A DNA stretch of 56,290 nt from positions 1 to 56,290 of the forward strand of contig NZ_RWKH01000031.1 in the NCBI RefSeq assembly GCF_003984625.1, read 5' to 3'. Positions within the stretch are counted from its first letter, which is position 1. Each line of letters starts with the position of its first letter. The notes under the pieces are model-generated. The model ran no database searches and was not told where the DNA came from. It saw only the letters and a list, made by a program, of their open reading frames with translations. Position numbers and translations under genes: made by a program. Below, one piece after another: positions 1-8,135 of the stretch. This DNA comes from Variovorax sp. DXTD-1. Its GTDB lineage: Bacteria > Pseudomonadota > Gammaproteobacteria > Burkholderiales > Burkholderiaceae_C.

Positions 1-53
1 CAGCGGACGCGCGGTCAGGGTAAACCTTGTCGCGATGCAGCAAAACCGCTACC

Positions 54-59
54 TAGAAT
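54..59 (+). promoter_or_regulatory. possible -10 element upstream of phaR
   Basis: TAGAAT lies 39 bases before the preferred phaR start. No convincing -35 hexamer is seen at 16-18 bases, so this is only a candidate sigma-70 type -10 box. Confidence 0.25.
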
Positions 60-98
60 TGATCGGATGACATGGGCATCCATGTGAAGGAGTCCGCA

Positions 99-632
99 GT
101 GCAGAGCAAGAAGTCCGGGGTCAAGCCGGTGCAACGTGTAATCAAGAAGTACCCCAACCGAAGGCTCTACGACACCGAGACATCCACCTACATCACGCTC
201 ACCGAGGTGAAGCAGCTGGTGATACAGAACGCCCAGTTCGTGGTGCGCGATGCCAAGACGGGGGACGACCTCACGCGCAGCATCCTGCTGCAGATCATTC
301 TCGAAGAAGAGGCGGGCGGCGCCCCCATGTTCACCGAGCAGGTGCTGGCCAACATCATCCGTTTCTACGGACAGGCCATGCAGGGCTACATGGGGCCGTA
401 CCTCGAGAAGAACATCCAGGCCATGACCGAAGTGCAGGCCCAGCTCGCCGAAAAGGCCGAAGGCCTGACGCCCGAAATGTGGTCGCGCTTCATGACCATG
501 CAGTCGCCCATGCTCCAGGGGCTGATGGGCAATTACGTCGAGCAGTCCAAGAACGTGTTCCTGCAGATGCAGGAACAGATGCAGAAGAATACCGAGCAGG
601 TTCTGGGCGCATTCGGCATCAAACGCCCCTGA
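99..632 (+). CDS. phaR: polyhydroxyalkanoate synthesis repressor PhaR
   Basis: DNA-binding repressor of PHB granule genes such as phasin; in this family it also binds PHB and so senses polymer. The N-terminal PHB/PHA accumulation regulator domain is plain from residue ~12 (VIKKYPNRRLYDTETS), followed by the second PHB_acc region and a Met/Gln-rich C-terminal tail of the kind that contacts polymer. I prefer the GTG start at 99 (177 aa) because AAGGAG lies six bases upstream at 87-92. An ATG at 72 would add nine residues but has no Shine-Dalgarno sequence. It stands just before rimO and is probably transcribed on its own or with it. The family assignment is firm; only the start is uncertain. 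Confidence 0.93.
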   Translation: MQSKKSGVKPVQRVIKKYPNRRLYDTETSTYITLTEVKQLVIQNAQFVVRDAKTGDDLTRSILLQIILEEEAGGAPMFTEQVLANIIRFYGQAMQGYMGPYLEKNIQAMTEVQAQLAEKAEGLTPEMWSRFMTMQSPMLQGLMGNYVEQSKNVFLQMQEQMQKNTEQVLGAFGIKRP

Positions 633-673
633 AATCCCGGTCCCGGCCGATAGCTGGGACAATAGAGGCATAT

Positions 674-2080
674 ATGAGCGAAGTTGCCTCCCCCGAACGT
701 ACCGCCACGCCGGCTGCCCCTAAGGTCGGTTTTGTGAGCCTGGGCTGCCCCAAGGCCCTTACCGATTCCGAATTGATCCTGACCCAGCTCAGCGCGGAGG
801 GCTACCAGACGGCCAAGACCTTCGAAGGTGCCGACCTGGTGATCGTCAACACTTGCGGCTTCATCGACGATGCGGTGAAGGAGAGCCTGGACACCATCGG
901 CGAGGCACTGGCGGAAAACGGCCGCGTCATCGTCACGGGTTGCCTGGGCGCCAAGACGGGCGACCAGGGCGGCAACCTGGTTCGGCAAATGCACCCGAGC
1001 GTGCTGGCCGTGACCGGCCCGCACGCCACGCAAGAAGTGATGGACGCGGTGCATGCCAACCTGCCGAAGCCGCATGACCCGTTCGTCGATCTCGTTCCCA
1101 ACACCTTCGGCATTGCCGGCCTCAAGCTCACGCCGCGCCACTATGCATACCTGAAGATCAGCGAAGGCTGCAACCACCGCTGCACCTTCTGCATCATTCC
1201 CTCGATGCGGGGCGACCTGGTGTCCCGGCCGGTCGGCGACGTCCTCGGCGAGGCCAAGGCCTTGTTCGAGGGCGGCGTGAAGGAGCTGCTGGTGATCAGC
1301 CAGGACACCTCGGCTTACGGCGTGGACGTGAAGTACCGCACCGGGTTCTGGGACGGCAAGCCGGTCAAGACCCGCATGCTCGAACTGGTGCGCACGCTGG
1401 GCGAAATTGCCGAGCCGTACGGCGCGTGGGTCCGGCTGCACTACGTGTACCCGTATCCGAGCGTGGACGAGATCATTCCGTTGATGGCGAGCGGGCAGGT
1501 GCTGCCTTACCTCGACGTGCCCTTGCAGCACAGCCACCCCGATGTGCTCAAGCGCATGAAGCGGCCGGCAAGCGGCGAGAAGAACCTGGAGCGCCTTGCG
1601 CGCTGGCGTGAGGTTTGTCCCGAACTCGTGATCCGCAGCACCTTCATCGCGGGCTTTCCCGGCGAGACCGAGCAGGAGTTCGAGCACCTGCTCGATTTCA
1701 TGCGCGAAGCCCAGATCGACCGGGCAGGCTGCTTTGCCTACAGTCCGGTGGAAGGCGCGACGGCCAACGACATTCCCGGCATGCTGCCGGCGGCCGAGCG
1801 CGAAGCACGCCGTGCCCGCTTCATGGAAGTGGCTGAAGCCGTGTCGATTGCCAAGCTGCAACAGCGCATCGGCGCAACGATGCAGGTGCTGGTGGATTCA
1901 GCGCCCGGCATGGGCCGCAAGGGTGGCGTTGGCCGCACCTACGCCGACGCCCCTGAGATCGACGGCACCGTGCGCCTGCTGCCACCCGAAAAAATCAGCA
2001 AGACGCTCAAGGTGGGTGAGTTCACCAAGGCCCGCATCGTCGGCGCCGAGGGGCACGACCTGATCGCCTTGCCGATCTGA
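674..2080 (+). CDS. rimO: ribosomal protein S12 methylthiotransferase RimO
   Basis: Radical-SAM enzyme that adds a methylthio group to the conserved aspartate of ribosomal protein S12. The start at ATG 674 follows AGAGG and gives 468 aa. Domains in order: an MTTase N-terminal domain with the three cluster cysteines C25, C61 and C90; a radical SAM core with C166-x3-C170-x2-C173; and a C-terminal TRAM domain (about 400-468). RimO rather than MiaB is indicated by the early GCPK motif, the NTCGFI motif and the position in the tree-like order of motifs. The reading frame is open further upstream to 479 across phaR, but that part overlaps phaR and is not coding. A strong terminator follows directly. 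Confidence 0.96.
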   Translation: MSEVASPERTATPAAPKVGFVSLGCPKALTDSELILTQLSAEGYQTAKTFEGADLVIVNTCGFIDDAVKESLDTIGEALAENGRVIVTGCLGAKTGDQGGNLVRQMHPSVLAVTGPHATQEVMDAVHANLPKPHDPFVDLVPNTFGIAGLKLTPRHYAYLKISEGCNHRCTFCIIPSMRGDLVSRPVGDVLGEAKALFEGGVKELLVISQDTSAYGVDVKYRTGFWDGKPVKTRMLELVRTLGEIAEPYGAWVRLHYVYPYPSVDEIIPLMASGQVLPYLDVPLQHSHPDVLKRMKRPASGEKNLERLARWREVCPELVIRSTFIAGFPGETEQEFEHLLDFMREAQIDRAGCFAYSPVEGATANDIPGMLPAAEREARRARFMEVAEAVSIAKLQQRIGATMQVLVDSAPGMGRKGGVGRTYADAPEIDGTVRLLPPEKISKTLKVGEFTKARIVGAEGHDLIALPI

Positions 2081-2097
2081 GTCGCAGCGGCTGCTCC

Positions 2098-2131
2098 AAA
2101 AGAAAAGCCCGCGGAAGCGGGCTTTTCTTTT
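2098..2131 (+). terminator. rho-independent terminator after rimO
   Basis: A perfect 15-bp stem closes a GGAA tetraloop (2113-2116). The stem core is GCCCGC/GCGGGC, flanked by A-rich and T-rich arms, so it should stop transcription on both strands. It lies 18 bases after the rimO stop. Confidence 0.92.
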
Positions 2132-2164
2132 GGCTTGGGTGAGGCTGCCACTGCCCGGCAGTGC

Positions 2165-2251
2165 TCAGTCATCCGAACGCGAAATGACCAGGAGGCTCAT
2201 GAACAGCGCGCCGAGGAACATGCCGATCAATAGGGTAAATGCAGTAATCAC
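2165..2251 (-). CDS. possible small single-pass membrane protein (28 aa)
   Basis: A short reverse-strand frame begins at GTG (2249-2251) and encodes 28 residues. They form one strongly hydrophobic segment (ITAFTLLIGMFLGALFMSLL) ending in a polar SRSDD tail, the composition of a small single-span membrane peptide. A weak GGA lies seven bases upstream of the start, and the frame is closed by a stop codon 12 codons before the GTG. No family is recognised. It sits alone between the rimO terminator and an AT-rich region that could hold its promoter. It could be a chance frame: the evidence is composition and context only. Confidence 0.4.
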   Translation of the reverse strand: MITAFTLLIGMFLGALFMSLLVISRSDD

Positions 2252-2293
2252 GATGGTTTCCGTTGGGTTGATAGCCGTATTTTCGAACTAAAC

Positions 2294-2364
2294 GTAACCA
2301 TGTGTGCATTCTTAAGTTACTTTTAGAATCATATTGAGCTAAAAGTGTGACTTTCGCCACACTT
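2294..2364. repeat. cluster of three nested inverted repeats, AT-rich
   Basis: Three short inverted repeats follow one another: GTAAC/GTTAC (2294-2298 and 2316-2320), TTTTAG/CTAAAA (2321-2326 and 2339-2344) and AAGTGTG/CACACTT (2343-2349 and 2358-2364, 8-base loop). The stretch is far more AT-rich than the neighbouring genes. It lies upstream of the possible 28-aa reverse gene and downstream of the DUF1232 gene, so it may hold operators, a promoter or a terminator. Confidence 0.5.
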
Positions 2365-2399
2365 CTGGTTCGGTCTGTGGGCTCGCGGACGCGGCGAAA

Positions 2400-2795
2400 T
2401 TAGGAGCGGTTGTTCAACCAAGCCCAAAAAGCAATGGCAACACCAATCCAGACGGCGACGACAAGCGCGGCGCCGGCCATGCTTCGGGGCTTCTTCGCGC
2501 CCTGTTCTTTCATCCACCCGTCCGCGCGGGCACGGCATTCCTCGAGAACGTCCCGGGGAATGAGCCGGATGTTCAGCCAGATCAGGCCGGGCAACAGCAA
2601 GGCGTCATCCAGATAGCCAAGTACCGGAATGAAATCGGGAATGAGATCGATCGGGCTCAGCGCATACGCGACCACAAAAGCGGCGAGAGCCTTTGCGAAC
2701 CACGGCGCGCCCGGATGGCGGTAGGCAAACCACAGCGTCACGGCGTCGCGCTTGATCCGCGATGCCCACTGTCGGATGCTCTTGAAAATGGACAT
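2400..2795 (-). CDS. DUF1232 (YkvA-like) membrane protein
   Basis: The 131-aa protein carries the DUF1232/YkvA core (YALSPIDLIPDFIPVLGYLDD, given in part) that defines this family, plus a C-terminal transmembrane helix (about 110-128: GAALVVAVWIGVAIAF). Function of the family is unknown; members are small membrane-associated proteins. I start at ATG 2793-2795 because conserved sequence begins there (MSIFKSIRQW). The frame stays open to 2924, but the extra part looks non-coding. No clear Shine-Dalgarno sequence is present. No neighbour is close enough to imply an operon. Confidence 0.82.
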   Translation of the reverse strand: MSIFKSIRQWASRIKRDAVTLWFAYRHPGAPWFAKALAAFVVAYALSPIDLIPDFIPVLGYLDDALLLPGLIWLNIRLIPRDVLEECRARADGWMKEQGAKKPRSMAGAALVVAVWIGVAIAFWAWLNNRS

Positions 2796-3300
2796 GGACG
2801 AGAAGGAGCGGTTACCGCGCAAGTATGGCGCGATGATGGCGGGAAAGATTTGCTTCGCGGATCGCCGGATCGGCAGCAACCTTGGCGTGGTAAGGTGCAC
2901 AACAGGCTGCAAGGCCTGTCGCAACTCCGCAGGTCCATTCCATGGCCGGGCAGCGAGTTGAACGCCGCGCTCATCAGGTTGGGTTTGCGGTTCACCTTTA
3001 CTGGCAACGCGGTGTATTGACTCGGTTGCCGCGCTTCATGAGACTGTGCGCGATCATTCGTCGATGTACTGCGTCAGAATGGCGAAAAGCCGATCTTCGG
3101 TGAGCAGGTTGCTGCATCACTTCATGAGACGAAGCCCGTTCCACTTGTCCGAATCCGTGTCGTCGAAAACCGTTTCGCAAAAACTCCCGCTTCGGGACTG
3201 CGATGGCGTGCGCGAATGCGGCGGATTTCTGTCGGTCTGGCCTGCCTTGGCCGTGACCGGCTTTCGTGAGGGAGAACATCCTTCGATCATGTTCCCAGGG
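2796..3300. other. 500-base stretch without a supported gene
   Basis: Open frames are present on both strands (for example about 93 aa reverse at 2998-3279 and 141 aa forward from 3046 that runs through the tRNA), but they lack recognisable domains, Shine-Dalgarno sequences and normal composition. I see no repeat or RNA gene here. It may be degraded sequence. Confidence 0.5.
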
Positions 3301-3308
3301 AAAAGAAA

Positions 3309-3341
3309 AAACCCCTGTAAATCACAGATTCACAGGGGTTT
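3309..3341 (-). terminator. terminator of tRNA-Leu
   Basis: Ten-base arms AAACCCCTGT (3309-3318) and ACAGGGGTTT (3332-3341) form a stem. Read on the reverse strand it is followed by a T-rich run (TTTTTTCTTTT), as expected for an intrinsic terminator just downstream of the reverse-strand tRNA. Confidence 0.85.
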
Positions 3342-3355
3342 CAGCTTGGTAGTGG

Positions 3356-3440
<85 letters not shown>

Positions 3441-3493
3441 CCACATAGCTGCCGAAGCAGTTATGTTTTGAATTTCAGGAAAGAGAGAATCAT

Positions 3494-5788
3494 ATCAAAA
3501 ATAATGGCCACTCCAGCGGTCTGCTGGATGAATTTGAAGGAACTGTTCAGGGACATCGCGATGGACACGGTTTCGTGCAGCGCGACGACGGCGAAGCCGA
3601 CATCTATCTGCCCCCGAACGAGATGCGTGCAGTGCTGCACAAAGACCGCGTCAAGGCGCGCGTGGTGCGGCAAGACCGGCGCGGTCGTCCCGAGGGGCGG
3701 GTGGTCGAAATCGTCGAGCGCCCCGAGCAGCCGATCATCGGCCGCCTGTTGCATGAAGGCGGCATCTGGCTCGTGGCGCCCGAAGACAAGCGCTACGGAC
3801 AGGACGTGCTGATTCCCAAGGGCGCAACCGGTCCCGCGAAGGTGGGGCAGGTTGTGGTGGTGCAGCTCACCGAGCCGCCGGCCCTGTTCGGCCAGCCCGT
3901 GGGCCGCGTGAAGGAAGTGCTCGGCGAAATCGACGACCCGGGCATGGAGATCGAAATTGCCGTGCGCAAGTACGGCGTGCCGCACGAGTTTTCCGCCGAA
4001 TGCCTGGCCGAAGCCAAGGCCTTGCCGGAGAAGGTTCGGCCAGCGGACAAGAAGGGGCGCATCGACCTGACCGACGTGCCGCTGGTCACCATCGACGGCG
4101 AAGACGCGCGCGACTTCGACGACGCGGTGTACTGCGAACCCGCGAAGGTTGGCCGAGGCAAGGGATGGCGACTGCTGGTGGCCATTGCCGATGTCAGCGC
4201 CTATGTGCAGACCGGCTCGGCGATCGACATCGACGCCTACGACCGCGCGACCAGTGTCTACTTTCCGCGCCGCGTTATCCCGATGCTGCCGGAAAAGCTT
4301 TCGAACGGCTTGTGCTCGCTGAACCCCGAGGTCGAGCGCCTGTGCATGGTGTGCGACATGCTGGTGGCCGCCGACGGCGAGATCTACGCCTATCAGTTCT
4401 ACCCGGCGGTGATGTTCAGCCATGCGCGTTTCACCTATACCGAAGTGGCCGCCATTCTTGGCAACACGCGCGGCCCCGAAGCAGCCAAGCGCAAGGACCG
4501 CGTGAAGGACCTGCTGAACCTGGCCGACGTCTACAAGGCCCTGCTCAAGCAGCGCGGCAAGCGCGGCGCGGTCGACTTCGAGACCACAGAGACCCAGATC
4601 ATCTGCGACGACGCGGGCCGTATCGAGAAGATCGTGCCGCGCACGCGCAACGAGGCGCACCGCCTCATCGAAGAAGCCATGCTCGCGGCCAACGTGTGCA
4701 GCGCCGACTTCATCGCAGAAGGCAAGCACCCGGGCCTGTTCCGCGTGCACGAAGGCCCGACGCCCGAGAAGAAGGAAATTTTGCGCGGCTATCTGAAAGC
4801 CATGGGCGTGGGGCTGAGCATCACCGACGACCCGAGGCCCGGCGAGTTCCAGGCGATTGCCGAAGCCACCAAGGAACGGCCCGACGCGCAGCAGATCCAC
4901 ACCATGCTGCTTCGCTCGATGCAGCAGGCGATCTACACGCCCATCAACAGCGGCCACTTCGGCTTGGCTTACGAGGCCTACACGCACTTCACGAGCCCGA
5001 TCCGGCGCTATCCGGACCTGCTGGTGCACCGTGTGATCAAGGCGATTCTCGGCAAGACACGTTATCAGTTGCCGATGCTGCCGACGCCAGGTGAGGCGCA
5101 TGCCAAGCTTGCCAAGCGGCTGGCCTCTCGCGTCAAGGCGCCCACGACCAAGCCGCAGAAGGCCACGGTCGCACCCACCAAGGAGGTGCTGGCCTGGGAA
5201 GCCGCCGGCCTGCATTGCAGCGCCAACGAGCGCCGTGCCGACGAAGCCAGCCGCGACGTCGAGGCATGGCTCAAGTGCAAGTACATGCGCGAGCACCTGG
5301 GCGAGGAATATGGCGGCGTGGTCACCGCGGCCACGACCTTCGGCATCTTCGTGACGCTGGACGCCATGTATGTCGAGGGACTGGTGCACATCACCGAGCT
5401 TGGCGGCGAATACTTCAAGTTCGATGAAATGCGCCAGGAACTGCGCGGTGAACGCACGGGCATTCGCTATGCCATCGGCACCCGCGTGCGGGTGCAGGTG
5501 AGCAGGGTCGACCTGGACGGGCGCAAGATCGACTTCCGCCTGGTGCGCGAGGGCGAAGAGCTCACGTCGCGTGCCATGAAGGACAAGGGCGTGGGCTCGG
5601 CCGGCGTGCCGGTGAAGGCGTCAGCCAAGCGGAGCTCGCGCCACAAGGCCGAGGCCGCCCCCGAACAGCGCACCGATCGCGCCGTTACTGCAGTTGCGGG
5701 CCCTCAATCGGCGATGCAGGCCTTCAAGTCGGCGGTGAAGAAGGCCGCCAACAAGATGAAGGGGCGCAAACCGCCGCGCCGTGCATGA
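3494..5788 (+). CDS. rnr: ribonuclease R, start codon non-canonical or uncertain
   Basis: 3'-5' exoribonuclease of the RNB family that degrades structured RNA. Seen: an OB cold-shock fold (residues ~20-95), the RNB catalytic core with D-G-E-D-A-R-D-F-D-D near residues 201-210 (metal-binding aspartates), an S1 domain (~605-690) and a basic Lys/Arg-rich tail. The only in-frame ATG/GTG/TTG is GTG 3575, but that would cut through the first OB strand: in-frame codons upstream encode the conserved GHRDGHGFV, and before that a plausible N-terminus (NNGHSSGLLDEFEG). The frame is open back to 3449. I place the start at ATC 3494, six bases after a purine-rich AGAGAG; CTG 3521 is an alternative. Length 764 aa; from 3575 it would be 737 aa. 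Confidence 0.88.
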   Translation: MKNNGHSSGLLDEFEGTVQGHRDGHGFVQRDDGEADIYLPPNEMRAVLHKDRVKARVVRQDRRGRPEGRVVEIVERPEQPIIGRLLHEGGIWLVAPEDKRYGQDVLIPKGATGPAKVGQVVVVQLTEPPALFGQPVGRVKEVLGEIDDPGMEIEIAVRKYGVPHEFSAECLAEAKALPEKVRPADKKGRIDLTDVPLVTIDGEDARDFDDAVYCEPAKVGRGKGWRLLVAIADVSAYVQTGSAIDIDAYDRATSVYFPRRVIPMLPEKLSNGLCSLNPEVERLCMVCDMLVAADGEIYAYQFYPAVMFSHARFTYTEVAAILGNTRGPEAAKRKDRVKDLLNLADVYKALLKQRGKRGAVDFETTETQIICDDAGRIEKIVPRTRNEAHRLIEEAMLAANVCSADFIAEGKHPGLFRVHEGPTPEKKEILRGYLKAMGVGLSITDDPRPGEFQAIAEATKERPDAQQIHTMLLRSMQQAIYTPINSGHFGLAYEAYTHFTSPIRRYPDLLVHRVIKAILGKTRYQLPMLPTPGEAHAKLAKRLASRVKAPTTKPQKATVAPTKEVLAWEAAGLHCSANERRADEASRDVEAWLKCKYMREHLGEEYGGVVTAATTFGIFVTLDAMYVEGLVHITELGGEYFKFDEMRQELRGERTGIRYAIGTRVRVQVSRVDLDGRKIDFRLVREGEELTSRAMKDKGVGSAGVPVKASAKRSSRHKAEAAPEQRTDRAVTAVAGPQSAMQAFKSAVKKAANKMKGRKPPRRA

Positions 5789-5849
5789 CGCACAACGCTT
5801 TGCCCCTATACGTAAGCAAGACAGACAAGCTGAGAAGGAGACACTGAGC

Positions 5850-6614
5850 ATGAGCGTGGAAAACAACAAGGGCCGCATCGCCATCGTCACGGGTGCCGGC
5901 TCGGGCATCGGGCGCGCCGCGGCGCTCGCATTGCTGGCCGATGGCTGGAACGTGGCGCTGGCGGGGCGCCGCCCCGAGCCGCTGGAGCAGGTGGCGGAAG
6001 AGTCGGGCGCCGGCGCACGTGCGTTTGCAGTGCCTACCGACGTGGCCAATGCTGAATCGGTGCAGGCGCTGTTCGCCGCCGTGGTCGAACGCTTCGGCCG
6101 CGTCGATCTGCTGTTCAACAATGCCGGCGTGGGCAATCCGCCGGGTCCATTCGAAGACTGGACGCCGGATCAATGGCGGGGCGTGGTCGACATCAACCTG
6201 AACGGCATGTTCTTCTGCATCCAGCAGGCGTTCCGCACGATGAAGGCGCAGACCCCGCGAGGCGGCCGCATCATCAACAACGGCTCCATCTCGGCCACCG
6301 CACCGCGGCCGAATTCGCCGGCCTACACGGCGACCAAGCATGCGGTCGAAGGCCTCACCAAGACCGCATCGCTGGACGGGCGCAAGTACGACATCGCCGT
6401 CGGCCAGATCGACGTGGGCAACGCCATGACCGAACTGGCTGCGCGCATGGCCAAGGGTGTGCCGCAAGCCAACGGCGAGCTTGCGATCGAGCCGTTGATG
6501 GACGTGAAGATCGTCGGGCAGTCGGTGCTCTACATGGCGAACCTGCCACTGGAAGCCAACGTGCTGTTCCACACCGTGATGGCGACGAAGATGCCCTTCG
6601 TCGGGCGCGGCTAG
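5850..6614 (+). CDS. SDR family NAD(P)-dependent oxidoreductase
   Basis: Classical short-chain dehydrogenase/reductase, 254 aa, cytoplasmic; substrate unknown. Seen: nucleotide-binding TGAGSGIG (14-21), the NNAG motif, a catalytic serine in NGSIS and the catalytic Y159-x3-K163 (YTATK). An AGAAGGAG Shine-Dalgarno sequence ends nine bases before ATG 5850, which fixes the start even though the frame is open from 5781. It lies about 60 bases after rnr on the same strand and may be cotranscribed. The next gene is convergent. Confidence 0.9.
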   Translation: MSVENNKGRIAIVTGAGSGIGRAAALALLADGWNVALAGRRPEPLEQVAEESGAGARAFAVPTDVANAESVQALFAAVVERFGRVDLLFNNAGVGNPPGPFEDWTPDQWRGVVDINLNGMFFCIQQAFRTMKAQTPRGGRIINNGSISATAPRPNSPAYTATKHAVEGLTKTASLDGRKYDIAVGQIDVGNAMTELAARMAKGVPQANGELAIEPLMDVKIVGQSVLYMANLPLEANVLFHTVMATKMPFVGRG

Positions 6615-6621
6615 AAGCTCG

Positions 6622-8106
6622 TCAGCCGGGTGCCTGGCGCGCCAGTGCCCCGGCCGTGAGCGGGGGCGCATCGGCCGGCCAGGTGTCGGCGATGTGGCCG
6701 TGGTGCCAGACGGCGCTTTGCGCAGCCTCGAATGACAATTGTTTCGAGGCCATCGCGGCGCCAATCATCCCGGCCAGCACGTCGCCCGTGCCGGCGGTTG
6801 CGAGCGCGGCATTGCCGGTGGGATTGAGCACGGGCGGCGTACCGCTGTTGTCGGCGATGACTGTTCCCGAGCCTTTGAGCACGGCAACTGCGCCATAGCG
6901 CGACGCCAGTTCGCGTGCTGCTGCAAGCCGGTCGGCTTGAATGTCGGCGACCGTGCAATCCAGCAGGCGAGCGGCCTCCAGCGGATGCGGAGTGATGACG
7001 GTCGGTTTTCCGCGTCGGCCGCGTGATGCCAGTTGCGCCTGCAACGCGCTGTCGCTCGCAATGGCGTTCAATGCATCGGCATCGAGCACCAGTGCTGCCG
7101 CCGTCGCCAGCACGCGCGGCAGCACCGCGCGTACGTCTGTGCCTCCGCCGCATCCGCAGACCGCTGTCATGCCTGAAAGATCGAGCGCATCGGCGTCTCG
7201 CAGCATCAGCTCGGGCTGTGCAAAGTCGAGAGGGGCGGCACTCGGGTCGAGCAAGCCCACGAATACACGTCCGGCGCCCGCATGCAGTGCAGCCGATCCG
7301 GCCAGCAGCGCGGCGCCCGCCATGCCGGGTGCGCCGCCGATCACCGCGACATCGCCATAACTCCCCTTATGCGATGCGTGGCTGCGTCGCGGGCCCGCCG
7401 GCCGGCCCGCAAGGCGCGCGGCGGGCTGTTCAGCGATGCCGCCGCCGCAACCCAGGTCGTCGAACCACACTGTGCCCGCGGCATCGCGGCCTTGCGCCGT
7501 GAAAAGGCCTGGTTTCAGGGTCAGGAAGGTGACGCAGAAGCGGGGCGACGCGGCACCCGAATGAGGGGCGATGCTCGACACGCCGGTGTCCGCGTTCAAC
7601 CCGGACGGCACGTCGACACTCAGTACCGGTTGCGTCGTCGCATGCATCTGCCGCAGCCATTCGGCCATGGCGTTCTCGATGGGGCGGGCGGCGCCAATGC
7701 CGAGCAGCGCATCGATGGCCAATCCATAGGCGGCGGGCGGGTTGGGCGCGAAGATCACGCCGGCATCCCTGGCCCGCTGTAGCGATAACTTCGCGTCCGG
7801 CGGCAGGCGACTTTCATCGCCGGCGAACGTGACGATCGGCAGAAAGCCACGTTGCTGCAACTGCGCGGCCGCTTCAAAACCATCGCCGCCGTTGTTTCCC
7901 GGCCCGCAGGCGACCCATACCGTGCGCGCATGCGGCGCGACCGCCATGGCCAGGCGCGCAACCGCAAGGCCGGCGCGCTGCATCAGCGTGTGGGCGGGCA
8001 GGGCGGCTGCGGCGGCCTGCTCGATGCGCCGCGTTGCCGCAATATCGAAAAGGTCGGCGACGGTGTCGGACGTGATGCGTTGCATCAGGCCATTTTGCCG
8101 CTGCAT
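6622..8106 (-). CDS. nnr: bifunctional NAD(P)HX epimerase / ADP-dependent dehydratase
   Basis: Repairs hydrated NADH and NADPH. The N-terminal YjeF_N domain (epimerase, ~1-220) has GPGNNGGDG; the C-terminal YjeF_C/carbohydrate-kinase-like domain (~235-490) has the GTGDVLAG active-site motif of ADP-dependent NAD(P)HX dehydratases. Full length, 494 aa from the ATG at 8104-8106, chosen because AGGA precedes it; a second ATG seven codons later (8083-8085, 487 aa) has no Shine-Dalgarno sequence. It ends seven bases after the convergent SDR gene and is probably transcribed after the upstream D-amino-acid dehydrogenase gene, 29 bases away. Confidence 0.93.
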   Translation of the reverse strand: MQRQNGLMQRITSDTVADLFDIAATRRIEQAAAAALPAHTLMQRAGLAVARLAMAVAPHARTVWVACGPGNNGGDGFEAAAQLQQRGFLPIVTFAGDESRLPPDAKLSLQRARDAGVIFAPNPPAAYGLAIDALLGIGAARPIENAMAEWLRQMHATTQPVLSVDVPSGLNADTGVSSIAPHSGAASPRFCVTFLTLKPGLFTAQGRDAAGTVWFDDLGCGGGIAEQPAARLAGRPAGPRRSHASHKGSYGDVAVIGGAPGMAGAALLAGSAALHAGAGRVFVGLLDPSAAPLDFAQPELMLRDADALDLSGMTAVCGCGGGTDVRAVLPRVLATAAALVLDADALNAIASDSALQAQLASRGRRGKPTVITPHPLEAARLLDCTVADIQADRLAAARELASRYGAVAVLKGSGTVIADNSGTPPVLNPTGNAALATAGTGDVLAGMIGAAMASKQLSFEAAQSAVWHHGHIADTWPADAPPLTAGALARQAPG

Positions 8107-8135
8107 GTGTCCTGGCCGGAGCTGCGGCGGAATCC

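Noticed and set aside
2169..2360. 63-codon reverse frame over the AT-rich region
   Set aside because: It is in another frame than the hydrophobic 28-aa candidate, has a random-looking composition and crosses the inverted repeats.
3461..5389. 642-codon antisense frame over rnr
   Set aside because: Same reason; the translation is low-complexity His/Val/Gly/Arg-rich.
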